In this document: positions 16,801 to 24,363 of the stretch, piece by piece
How the letters are laid out: every line of letters begins with the position of its first letter
Numbering within the stretch: position 1 is the stretch's first letter
From: DASXHY01 sp036272195
Lineage (GTDB): Bacteria; Verrucomicrobiota; Verrucomicrobiia; Limisphaerales; DASXHY01
Length of the DNA stretch: 64,000 bases
Reading direction: 5' to 3'
Assembly (NCBI GenBank): GCA_036272195.1
Contig: DATAZE010000006.1
Coordinates: forward strand, 68,207 to 132,206
Notes under the pieces: generated by a model
The model's database searches: none
What the model saw: the letters and a program-made list of their open reading frames with translations, nothing else
What the model was told of the DNA's origin: nothing
Position numbers and translations under genes: made by a program

Positions 16801-19800
16801 TCCAGGTTGCGGGATGACACAGGCCACATCGTCCGCCGTGGCGGTGTGCAACCAATTGTTCGGCCCGGTCAAACCGTTCGTCATCGGCGGCAGGTTGGTG
16901 CCGGGCGGCGGATTGGTGTTTGTTATCGTCGCATTGGTGATAACAATCTGCACCGGCGACGAAAGCGCAGTGACCCCGCTGCCGTCAGTTGCCGCTGCCG
17001 TCAGTGAATAAGTTCCGACCGGGACATTGCTCCACGTAAAAGTATACGGACTGCCTGCAGCCGTGCCGATTTTGGTCGAACCGGAATAGAAGTCCACTTT
17101 ACTGATGGTCCCACTGCCGCCGGTCGCGGTGGCGCCGAGCGAAACATTTGCTGGCGCGGCATAGGCGGCGCTGTTGGCGGGACTGGTCAAGGCAGTCGAA
17201 AGCGGGGTAGGGGAATTCGTTCCCGGCGGGTTGCCCCCGCCTCCGCCGGCACCACCAGAACTGAGAGTGCCTTTGCCCGTATTGTCCCACGTGACGCGTC
17301 CGTCATAGAGAGTGAACGCCATGCCGCTGACAGTGCTGCCTTCCAAAGCGACCGCGCTGGCGGGCACTTGCAATTGCACCCATTGGCCCGCGGCCGGCAC
17401 CGGCCCCATGTAATGGCGGCCCGTCGTCCCATCGGTTCCCATGTCGATATTATTGGCGCCCCAATACGCGCGATGCTCCCAGGTGCCGTCGTTCCATTGC
17501 AGCATCATTTCGCTCGGGATATTCGCCGGATCAACATACACATAAGTATAGAGAACATCGGCCACCGCCACCGGCATGGTCTGTGAAGCAGACGTAAAGA
17601 AGTGCTGGTGAACACCGGCCGCAATGGCGCTTTGATGCGCGAGCGTGCCGGATGCGGGACTCGGACTGCTGCCGACCCAATTCCACGTGTCCACATTCCA
17701 ATCGGGAGCCGCGCCCACCGGCAGCGCGTCATCGAACCACACGCTGAGATTGCTCAGGGTGTTGCTGCCAGGCGCGGAATTTGTCGGCGGGGGATTCGTT
17801 GCGACCACCGACGATTTGCCGGAGTTGTCCCAGGTCACGCGTCCGCCATAAAGTGTGAACGCCATGCCGCTGATGGAAGCGCCTTCCAGGCCCACGTTGC
17901 TCGCCGGTACTTCGAGACGCACCCATTGGCCGGCCGTAGGAATGCCGCCCATTTTGTAAAGCCCCGGAGTATTGACCATGCCCCAGGCCACGCTGTTGGC
18001 GCCCCAATAAGCCCGGTGTTCCCAGGAAGCCCCGTCATTCCATTGCAACATGATTTCCGTCGGCGGATTCGCCGGGTCCACGTAAATGTAACTGTACAAT
18101 TTATCACCCGTATTGATCTGGAGCGGTGTAGTCGCTCCGCTAAAGAAGTGCTGATGAATTCCCGTCGCGATCCCGGATTGATGGGCTTTCGCGCCGAGTT
18201 CGGGAGCCGGATTTGCCGTCACCCAGTTCCACGTATCACCGCCGCCGTAATCGGCAATAGCACCCGCGGGCACAGAGTCATCCACCCAACTGGTGTCGTT
18301 CGTGGACGAAACTGAATTTGTGGTATTCGGTACGGAGTTCGTAGGATTCGGGACCGAATTGGTCGACGGAGGAGTCGTTACCACCAGTGCAGTCGATTTT
18401 CCGGAATTATCCCAGGCCGCGCGTCCGCCGTAGAGTGAGAATCCCATGCCGCTCACCGTCACGCCTTCCAACGCGACCTTGTTCGCCGGCACTTCCAATC
18501 GCACCCATTGGCCGGTCGCCGGCAGCGGTCCCATGTAGACCGACGCCGCCGCGGTCGGCGCGTTGAACGAGAGTTTATTCGCGCCCCAATACGCGCGATG
18601 ATACCACGTCTTGCCGTCATACCATTGGACCAACACTTCCGCCGGCACATTCGCCGGATCAATATAGACGTAAGTGTAGAGGGTATCGCCCGTGTTCACT
18701 GGGAGGGTCTGCTTTGCTTTGGTGAACATGTGCTGGTGCATGCCGGCCTTGATTGAAGACTGATGCGCCAGACTGCCCGATTCCGCCGTCGGATTCGTGC
18801 TCACCCAATTCCAGGTATCGTTGTTGTTGTCCTTGACCGCCCCCGAAGGAAGCGCGTCATCAAACCAAATCGTATCCTGGCTGGCGGCCCCGGTTGGACG
18901 CAAATTGCGACCCAACGCCATGCTGAAATCAGCCTTGGCCTGCGGCTTCACGACCACCGGATGCTTGGGCGCGGGAGCAGCCGCTTTCGCCACATTGACG
19001 TTGACCGAAGCGCCGTGCGTCGACGCAAACGCGCCTTCGCTCGGATTGAAATAAGTGCCGCTCGCGGATTTCTCCAATTTCACCGCGCGCACCATGTAAT
19101 AGAACTCAGGCCGGCCAGTCATCGCCAGGGCCGGACCGCTGTGGGGCGCGGCGGTGAAGGAATCATTCATCGCATTCGCGTCCGTGAAAGAGTCGCCCTT
19201 CACGAGCGAGGAATTCACGCGCGTAAACGGCCCGTTCGGGTTCGTGGCGCGATAGATATAATAGCCGTCCACCGACTCGCTGGAAGGGGTCCAGGTAATA
19301 TTAGCTCCCTCGCCGTTGTCGGCGACCGTCACCTCGGAGGCCGGGGCCACCGTTTGCATGCGCAACGTCGGATCGCCCATCAATGCAATGTGCGTCCAGC
19401 TCTCGCAATTATTCTGCTGGTTCTTGTAAAGATCCGTAAAACCGTCGTTTTGCGTCAACCGCGCGCTGAAACCAATCGGTTCGCCCAGCGCCATGTGGTG
19501 CATGAACCAGTGCGGACGGCCCGACCACGAGCAAGTCAAACCGAGGTCTTTCGTCGCCAGCACCGCGCGTTGGATATTGTCCTCAGAATCCCAATCGCCC
19601 AGCCAGCTGCCATAAAGCAGGGTGAACACCGCTTTCACATCGTCCTGCACGAGTTCAGTCGTGACACCATCGCGATAACGGCCCACGCTGCCGATGCCGC
19701 CGATGCTCGTGTAGCTGCCCGAGCCGCAACCATAAGCGAACAGATACGCGTTGGTGCGGAGCGTCGGCAGCCACGCGCCCTCCTGGGTCACAGTGGTGAT

Positions 19801-20832
19801 TTTGTTCGCGCCAAACAACGGGGCAAAATTTCTCCAACCGCTCGCCGCGAAGGCTTCACCGTCGCGCACACCGAAATAATCGCCGACGATCGCCCGTTCC
19901 GGCGCCGAGATGATTTTATTACGAAAATTGTGGTCCTTGTTCAGGTAATTACGGAGCAATTCCAATTCGCTCGGGAAGGTGGCAGGGCCGCCCGCGCTCA
20001 TCCGGCCCGGCATGTTCGCCAGGTCTACGCGTCCAATCATCAGCTTGAGCGGTGCGGGAAATGTCGATTGATCGAATTTGCCGTCGCCGGGGACATTGTG
20101 ATTGCGCGCATCTTCAGCACTCGTGTCATTGACGGTGGTGTCCGTCCAGGTTCCGACCATATCGGCATAATAACCATCGCACGGCCACGCACCCTGGTGA
20201 TTCGCGTAATGGCCGTCCGGCACGATATCGCCGGAGTAGGGCACCGGAACGTGGCCGAAGAGGAACACGCCTTTCGTGTTCGCCGGGTCCTGGTTGTATT
20301 TCGCTTTGATCAGGCTCTTCACCTGCACCGGCGAGTCTGTGCGGCTCACGTCGATGCGCGAAACCGCCCAGCCGTCGCCGACGAGATCCTGCTGAAGCCG
20401 CGCCAGTTCCTTGGCGAGCTCGCTGGTATAAGTATTATCCACTACCAACAGGAGCGTGCCGCGATTTTCCGTGATCGGAACATCGACGCCTGAATAAATA
20501 TATCCGTAGCCGGTGTAACCCGTGGTTTGTTTAACGATTTGATATTCGTAAGGAACGCCGGTCGTAACGTTCTTGTCCACGTAAGTCGTGGTCGAGCCCG
20601 GGAGGGTCGTTGCTTTACCCCACGAAGGGGCTCCCGGCACGCGCCGGTAAACCAGGTAATCCTTCGGGGGCGAAATTGAATCTTGCGGCCACGAGAGCGT
20701 GATTTGCGCCGGAGACGCCTGCACGTTCGCACTGACCTGCACTGAATATTCGGCTGTGCTATCGGCGCGCCCCGCGAACGGAGCCACCAGTGACACTGCC
20801 AAACCTAAAATTGCGTAAAATGTATTCCGCAT
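13804..20832 (-). CDS. Giant secreted multidomain protein: Fn3, degenerate C25 (gingipain-like) domain, four copies of a 165-aa domain, GH9
   Basis: The product has 2342 residues. The start at 20832 gives a signal peptide (MRNTFYAILGLAVSLVAP). Approximate order: Fn3-like 25-125; C25-like caspase-fold region 126-490, ending GDPTLRM; Fn3 500-585; repeat copies R1 650-815, R2 845-1008, R3 1027-1189; Ig-like 1211-1302; CelD-type Ig 1330-1470; GH9 1475-2080 with GGHHDAGDYSKY near 1662 and QNEFVILNQA near the end; short beta domain ending IFATNNF near 2165; repeat R4 2175-2341. The C25-like part has GCGS where gingipains have the catalytic GHGS, and LLYGSW where the catalytic Cys is expected, so it is probably not a peptidase. 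The GH9 part is a close paralogue of the enzyme at 2985-5615. No membrane anchor or known sorting signal is seen at the end. Likely role: surface or extracellular beta-glucan binding and cleavage. Confidence 0.85.
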   Translation of the reverse strand: MRNTFYAILGLAVSLVAPFAGRADSTAEYSVQVSANVQASPAQITLSWPQDSISPPKDYLVYRRVPGAPSWGKATTLPGSTTTYVDKNVTTGVPYEYQIVKQTTGYTGYGYIYSGVDVPITENRGTLLLVVDNTYTSELAKELARLQQDLVGDGWAVSRIDVSRTDSPVQVKSLIKAKYNQDPANTKGVFLFGHVPVPYSGDIVPDGHYANHQGAWPCDGYYADMVGTWTDTTVNDTSAEDARNHNVPGDGKFDQSTFPAPLKLMIGRVDLANMPGRMSAGGPATFPSELELLRNYLNKDHNFRNKIISAPERAIVGDYFGVRDGEAFAASGWRNFAPLFGANKITTVTQEGAWLPTLRTNAYLFAYGCGSGSYTSIGGIGSVGRYRDGVTTELVQDDVKAVFTLLYGSWLGDWDSEDNIQRAVLATKDLGLTCSWSGRPHWFMHHMALGEPIGFSARLTQNDGFTDLYKNQQNNCESWTHIALMGDPTLRMQTVAPASEVTVADNGEGANITWTPSSESVDGYYIYRATNPNGPFTRVNSSLVKGDSFTDANAMNDSFTAAPHSGPALAMTGRPEFYYMVRAVKLEKSASGTYFNPSEGAFASTHGASVNVNVAKAAAPAPKHPVVVKPQAKADFSMALGRNLRPTGAASQDTIWFDDALPSGAVKDNNNDTWNWVSTNPTAESGSLAHQSSIKAGMHQHMFTKAKQTLPVNTGDTLYTYVYIDPANVPAEVLVQWYDGKTWYHRAYWGANKLSFNAPTAAASVYMGPLPATGQWVRLEVPANKVALEGVTVSGMGFSLYGGRAAWDNSGKSTALVVTTPPSTNSVPNPTNSVPNTTNSVSSTNDTSWVDDSVPAGAIADYGGGDTWNWVTANPAPELGAKAHQSGIATGIHQHFFSGATTPLQINTGDKLYSYIYVDPANPPTEIMLQWNDGASWEHRAYWGANSVAWGMVNTPGLYKMGGIPTAGQWVRLEVPASNVGLEGASISGMAFTLYGGRVTWDNSGKSSVVATNPPPTNSAPGSNTLSNLSVWFDDALPVGAAPDWNVDTWNWVGSSPSPASGTLAHQSAIAAGVHQHFFTSASQTMPVAVADVLYTYVYVDPANIPSEMMLQWNDGTWEHRAYWGANNIDMGTDGTTGRHYMGPVPAAGQWVQLQVPASAVALEGSTVSGMAFTLYDGRVTWDNTGKGTLSSGGAGGGGGNPPGTNSPTPLSTALTSPANSAAYAAPANVSLGATATGGSGTISKVDFYSGSTKIGTAAGSPYTFTWSNVPVGTYSLTAAATDGSGVTALSSPVQIVITNATITNTNPPPGTNLPPMTNGLTGPNNWLHTATADDVACVIPQPGEYTLHVLTPQLLELKVINSASAGSTTPSSLNLVSSAYSFAAPALGTVAVKANGQTVAVTAVGFKRRPLYAPLYKFDLRVDNNIYLQLASPISDNQVITVSNPSGALWNSSTVFTATADPLRFNPAIHVNQEGYMPTYSKIAMIGYWAGSMGEISLPASSGFKLVDANSGATVFTGTLGSRLDSGWSYNPSPYQKVYQADFTSFTTPGQYRLVVPGMGASLPFNITDGIAMAFARTYALGLYNQRCGSAVSLPWSRYTHDACHTAAATIPWPPQNFAWTWQTIDNYGTIVNPDNPTQTAPKISENTLLFPFVKTGTVDVSGGHHDAGDYSKYMTDSAAVVHSLMFAVDSLPGVAQLDNLGIPESGDGISDVLQEAKWEADYIAKMQDTDGGFYFIVYPTTREYEADVTPDHGDPQIVWPKTSTATGAAVAALAQCASSPAFKAAYPQAAANYLAKAKLGWTFLTNAIAQHGKNGIYQKITHYGDTFADQDELAWAACEMFLATGDQGIHQTLMSWFDPSSSATWRWGWWHMPESYGNAIRSYAFAARSGRLQASQLNSAYLAKCQAEIAAAGDMQLGFSQASAYGTSFPTQTKAVQGAGWYFSQDQAFDMTVAYQLNPKPAYMTAILANMNYEGGCNPANVCYLTGLGWKRQRDVVSQYALNDRRLSPPSGEPVGNVENGFSSLWTYPNNQIEGLVYPLDSGATQYPFYDRWGDSWNVQNEFVILNQARSLGNLAFLAAQTSLKTQPWKSVLGQVTVTPVDPSSGAVQFSLSAPGVDLSSAKIVWETRDADPIMGQTFTFTPKVNDSQWVEAEATLPDGRRIFATNNFVGTTPTVTWVDDAAPAGSEAGSDGGDPWAWNWVSSNPTPQSGQFAFQTAIVVGEHQYLFLNATATMNVPTGAKLVAYIYIDPANPPSEVMLQWNDGTSWEHRAYWGANNLTYGTAGTVSRYNAGALPSGGQWVKIAVPASAVGLEGKTLTGMGFTLYGGRATWDDVGETTN

Positions 20833-21401
20833 AGTGCGCCTACTTTGGCCTCTCGCGGAAAAACGCAAAATCGGAGTCGGGCCAATTAACTTGTCCGAGT
20901 CGGCGGACGGATGTTTGTCAGTGTCTGGCTGACAAGCCGGGCGGTTGGCGGAGAGCAAATCGAAGGCACAGGGAATTGGGTCTTCCGTATTGTGTGATGC
21001 GTGTTTCTGGAGCGCGCCAAAGCAGAAGCTAAAATTGCCGGTCCTTTCCGGCGTCTTGGAGGAATACGTCATTAACATCGAGCGCGCTAAAAAGCATCAG
21101 CTGAGCCATTTGCGAGGTTGTGGCGTCCCAAAAGCCTCTCCTCGGAGGAGTCGAAGTCCCAGCCGTATCTAATACGAAAACAGGCTGTTTTTTTAACATT
21201 GGCGGCGATGGGGTGTACTGAAAACGGACGAAGGCTGCTCCAAAAGAAAAAGCGCACAGCCAGGTTAAATGCTCCAGTCCCGAAGGGACTTCCGAAAATA
21301 GCCCGGTAGTTCACTGCCGGGTGTGAAACAGAGCTCCAATGTTCTTTCGGAATACTGACGATCCCCTTGCCAAAACAAAAAGACTCTTGCGTTTCTTTAT
21401 A
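20833..21401. other. Long intergenic region upstream of the giant gene
   Basis: About 570 bases without a convincing gene. It should hold the minus-strand promoter of the giant gene. Inverted repeats are visible: GTCCG/CGGAC near 20893-20908, TTGTCAG/CTGACAA at 20915-20935, and the paired hairpins at 21276-21321. Short open frames here lack start signals and are rejected. Confidence 0.5.
21276..21321. repeat. Paired-hairpin REP-like element
   Basis: AGTCCC-GAA-GGGACT is followed about 10 bases later by CCCGG...CCGGG. The two hairpins side by side resemble other palindromic elements of the window in architecture, though not in sequence. Only one copy is seen here. Confidence 0.4.
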
Positions 21402-21422
21402 TTGTTACTATGTTAGTAACAG
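21402..21422. promoter_or_regulatory. Palindromic operator 1, in front of the Rrf2 gene
   Basis: TGTTACTA-TGT-TAGTAACA is a perfect 8-bp inverted repeat with a 3-base centre. The same core recurs at 21856-21882. It ends two bases before the preferred Rrf2 start codon, so protein bound here would block initiation. Autoregulation by the Rrf2 protein is inferred. Confidence 0.8.
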
Positions 21423-21424
21423 TT

Positions 21425-21844
21425 ATGCCGGCCAACACTCAATTCTCAATCGCGATTCACATCATGGCGGGCCTCGCCTGTGGGTGCGATAAGGACCTCA
21501 CGTCCACCGATCTTGCAGCGAGTGTGAACACCAGTCCGAGCTTTGTGCGGCGGGTGCTCGCCAAATTATCCCGGGCCGGTCTGGTGGAAACGGCCACCGG
21601 CAAGGCTGGCAAGACCTGGCTTGCCCGCGATCCAAAACGCATTTCTCTCTTGGACATCTATCGGGCCGTGGATGCGCCCGCTGCTTTTGCGATCCATGCT
21701 TACGCCGAGCAACGAAATTGCCCGGTGAGTTGCCACATCAAAGCCGCTTTGGATAAAGCATTGAAGAAAACGCAAAAAGCCATGGAGACCAGTCTTGCGG
21801 AAACGACCCTTGCGCAGATCGTTGCCGACATGTGGAGAAAATAA
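21425..21844 (+). CDS. Rrf2 family transcriptional regulator (YwnA-like)
   Basis: This 139-residue protein opens with QFSIAIHIMAGLA, as in Rrf2/YwnA proteins. A winged helix follows (LTSTDLAASVNTSPSFVRRVLAKLSRAGLVETATGKAGKTWLARDP) and then a helical tail with two Cys (EQRNCPVSCHIKAAL). The three-Cys cluster of Fe-S Rrf2 proteins is not present; two Cys could still sense redox state or electrophiles. An earlier in-frame ATG at 21410 lies inside the operator palindrome, so 21425 is preferred. The SDR gene downstream carries the same operator and is the likely target. Confidence 0.9.
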   Translation: MPANTQFSIAIHIMAGLACGCDKDLTSTDLAASVNTSPSFVRRVLAKLSRAGLVETATGKAGKTWLARDPKRISLLDIYRAVDAPAAFAIHAYAEQRNCPVSCHIKAALDKALKKTQKAMETSLAETTLAQIVADMWRK

Positions 21845-21855
21845 AAATTTGACGT

Positions 21856-21882
21856 TTATTGTTACTATGTTAGTAACAATAA
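21856..21882. promoter_or_regulatory. Palindromic operator 2, in front of the SDR gene
   Basis: TTATTGTTACTA-TGT-TAGTAACAATAA is a perfect 12-bp inverted repeat with a 3-base centre, 49 bases before the SDR start. The 19-base core is identical to operator 1 at 21402-21422. A protein that binds both sites would control both genes. Confidence 0.85.
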
Positions 21883-21931
21883 CACCCGGTAAAAGATCCA
21901 AAAAACAACGGAAAGAAAAAGGACCATAGAT

Positions 21932-22690
21932 ATGAGCAGCAAAACTGACAAACTGGCGGGAAAAGTGGCGGTTGTCACCGGAGCATCCAAAGGCATCGGA
22001 GCATCCATCGCGAAACATCTTGCCGCCGAAGGCGCGGCGGTTGTGGTTAATTACGCTTCGAGCAAGGCAGGAGCGGACAAGGTGGTGAATGAAATCACCG
22101 CGCAAGGCGGCAAGGCGGTCGCCGTGCAGGGGGACATGGCCAAAAAAACGGACATTGAACGGCTCTTTGCTGAAACGAAGAAGGCGTTTGGCAAACTGGA
22201 CGTTTTGGTGAACAACGCGGGAATTTATGAATTCCTTCCCCTGGAACAAATTTCCGAGGAACATTTTCACAAGCAATTCAATTTGAATGTGCTCGGCCTG
22301 CTTCTAACAACTCAGGAAGCTATCAAGCAATTCCCCAACACGAGCAGCGTCATCAACATCAGTTCGGTCGTGGGAACTTCGGCGCTGCCAAACGCTGCGG
22401 TTTACAGTGCGACCAAAGCCGCCGTGAATGCCGTCACGCAATCTCTCGCCAAGGAACTCGGGCCGCGCAAGATTCGCGTCAACAGCATCAGCCCCGGAAT
22501 GATTGAGACGGAAGGTGTCAAGTCAGCCGGCTTCTCGGAAGGTGACCTCCGCAAACAAGTTGAGTCGCAAACTCCACTGGGCCGCATCGGCCAGCCGGAG
22601 GACATCGCCACCGTCGCGACTTTCCTGGCATCAGCCGACTCCGGCTGGATCACCGGCGAGACCTTCCATGTCGCCGGCGGTTATCGCTAA
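21932..22690 (+). CDS. SDR family oxidoreductase (FabG/glucose dehydrogenase-like)
   Basis: This 252-residue classical short-chain dehydrogenase has the cofactor site TGASKGIG and the NNAG motif. Catalytic residues are Ser in INISSVVG, Tyr and Lys in YSATK. The C-terminus reads GWITGETFHVAGGYR. It reduces or oxidises an alcohol/carbonyl pair with NAD(P)H. The substrate cannot be read from sequence. AGGA stands about 10 bases before the ATG. Regulation by the adjacent Rrf2 protein through the shared operator suggests a detoxification or stress role. Confidence 0.93.
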   Translation: MSSKTDKLAGKVAVVTGASKGIGASIAKHLAAEGAAVVVNYASSKAGADKVVNEITAQGGKAVAVQGDMAKKTDIERLFAETKKAFGKLDVLVNNAGIYEFLPLEQISEEHFHKQFNLNVLGLLLTTQEAIKQFPNTSSVINISSVVGTSALPNAAVYSATKAAVNAVTQSLAKELGPRKIRVNSISPGMIETEGVKSAGFSEGDLRKQVESQTPLGRIGQPEDIATVATFLASADSGWITGETFHVAGGYR

Positions 22691-23006
22691 GACGTGAACT
22701 GTATTTGAAACTGACGGGGAATGGCTGAGAGACACAATTTCAGCCATTCCTTTCCCAAAAAACTAAGCGCGGAATTTTTCCGCGCTTTTTTCTTTTCTAA
22801 TTACACCGGACGTTACGATTGGGTGTCGTTTCCGCGTTCCTCCAAAAAAATCACGAAAAGTATTAAAAACGACACGATATCAGGGTTGGAAATCCGTCAG
22901 GACAAAAATGATTCGGGAACCAAACGCCGCGGCAGTCACTCTTAATAGGAGCCCACTCGGTAACCAACTGGAAAATGATCTAGACGTAAACAATCGATAA
23001 ATAATT
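22691..23006. other. Intergenic region after the SDR gene
   Basis: About 316 bases. It contains an imperfect hairpin (GGAATGGCTGA/TCAGCCATTCC near 22722-22750) and a strong terminator at 22765. No gene is seen; the 74-residue open frame at 22721 crosses the terminator and is rejected. The rest presumably carries the promoter of the TIGR03118 gene. Confidence 0.5.
22765..22792 (+). terminator. Rho-independent terminator after SDR gene
   Basis: An 8-bp stem AAGCGCGG/CCGCGCTT with a 7-base loop is followed by a T-run. Confidence 0.9.
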
Positions 23007-24182
23007 ATGAAAACTAGTTTTCATGGTAAACTGATGGATGCTTGCCTGACTTTGGCCACGGTAAGCGCAGTGTTCTCATTCGCATCTGTGTCGCGGGCAG
23101 ACGATAACAAATACCAACAGGTAAATTTGGTTTCTGATTTGCCGAACGTGGCCGCGTTGCAGGACACCAACCTTGTGAACGCGTGGGGAATTTCCTTCGG
23201 CCCGGCCACGCCTTTCTGGGTGAGCGATAACGGAACCGGATTGTCGACCCTTTACCAGGTTACAAATAATGCCGCCGGTGCGCCGCAAGTCAGCAAAGTA
23301 GCCTTGGAAGTCACCATTCCCGGCGACGGCACACCCACTGGTCAGGCATTCAATGGCTCCGCCGCTTTTAACGGGGACGTTTTTCTTTTCGTCAGCGAAG
23401 ATGGCACTGTTTCCGGATGGCGCCCGGCGTTGGGCACCGCGGCGGAAACTTTGGTGCCCGGAAGCAGCAACACGGTTTACAAAGGAATGACGCTCGTCAC
23501 CACTTCGAACAACGGCCCCGTGTTGCTGGCGTCGAACTTCAAGCAGGGAACAGTGGATATGTATGGCACCAACGCGGCGTTGCTCGGACAGTTCTCCGAT
23601 GTGAACACTCCCGGCGGATACGCGCCGTTCGGGATTCAAGCCATCGACGGCATGGTCTTTGTCACCTTTGCCAAACAGGATAAATTCAAACACGACGACG
23701 TCGCCGGCCGTGGGCACGGTTTGATTGATGTGTTCGATCCGAATACCGGCGCGTTTCATCGTTTTGCGACCGGCACGGACGCAGTTAATAAACACTCGCA
23801 TAACATGGGCATCGATCATCCGATCGATGAGATAAATTCCCCTTGGGGCGTCGCCCTCGCTCCGGACTCGTTCGGGAAGGCGGGCGGAAACTTGCTCGTG
23901 GGTAACTTCGGCAGTGGCACCATCATGACGTTCGACGCGCGCGGCCGTTTCCGCGGCGAACTGGAAGCCCTTCATGGCCGCTCGGTGACCATCGATGGCC
24001 TTTGGGCCCTTACTTTCGGCAACGGCACGAAGTCCGGCGTGACCAACGTCCTCTATTTCAGCGCCGGACCGATACATGAAAGCCACGGGTTATTCGGCAG
24101 CCTGCAACCGGCTGAAAACAACCATAAACATCATGGCGGTCACGACGACCGTGGCGGCGATAGAGATCAGGACAACGATTAA
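23007..24182 (+). CDS. TIGR03118 family secreted beta-propeller-like protein
   Basis: This 391-residue protein has a signal peptide ending near SVSRADD. Motifs typical of the TIGR03118 family are visible: VNLVSDLPNVAALQDTNLVNAWGIS, PFWVSDNGTG, PFGIQAIDGMVFVTFAKQD, and NSPWGVALAP followed by GNLLVGNFGSGTI. The family is predicted to fold as an NHL-like beta-propeller and has no known function. The C-terminus is a His/Asp-rich tail (HKHHGGHDDRGGDRDQDND), which could bind metal. This is a guess. Confidence 0.88.
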   Translation: MKTSFHGKLMDACLTLATVSAVFSFASVSRADDNKYQQVNLVSDLPNVAALQDTNLVNAWGISFGPATPFWVSDNGTGLSTLYQVTNNAAGAPQVSKVALEVTIPGDGTPTGQAFNGSAAFNGDVFLFVSEDGTVSGWRPALGTAAETLVPGSSNTVYKGMTLVTTSNNGPVLLASNFKQGTVDMYGTNAALLGQFSDVNTPGGYAPFGIQAIDGMVFVTFAKQDKFKHDDVAGRGHGLIDVFDPNTGAFHRFATGTDAVNKHSHNMGIDHPIDEINSPWGVALAPDSFGKAGGNLLVGNFGSGTIMTFDARGRFRGELEALHGRSVTIDGLWALTFGNGTKSGVTNVLYFSAGPIHESHGLFGSLQPAENNHKHHGGHDDRGGDRDQDND

Positions 24183-24204
24183 TCGAGAAGTAAAAGCAGA
24201 TTGA

Positions 24205-24250
24205 GGGGCGAGCCGTCGGCGAGCTTAATCGCAGGACACTCGCCCCTTTC
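24205..24250 (+). terminator. Candidate terminator after the TIGR03118 gene
   Basis: GGGGCGAG pairs with CTCGCCCC across a 26-base loop, followed by TTTCATTTT. The long loop makes it weaker than the other terminators here. Confidence 0.6.
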
Positions 24251-24363
24251 ATTTTGAAACCGGCGAAAACATTCGCATCTTTGCGTTAAAAATCTTTCGA
24301 ATAGCTTTTCGATCAGCGCTTTTTGCTCGATTTCACTCCGTCGTCTCACCGAAAATCCCCTGA

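Noticed and set aside
18763..20493. Plus-strand open frame of 576 residues opposite the giant protein
   Set aside because: It has the Arg/His-rich composition typical of an antisense shadow in GC-rich coding DNA and no family motif.
22721..22945. Possible 74-residue gene after the SDR
   Set aside because: It runs through a strong terminator hairpin and has no ribosome site.
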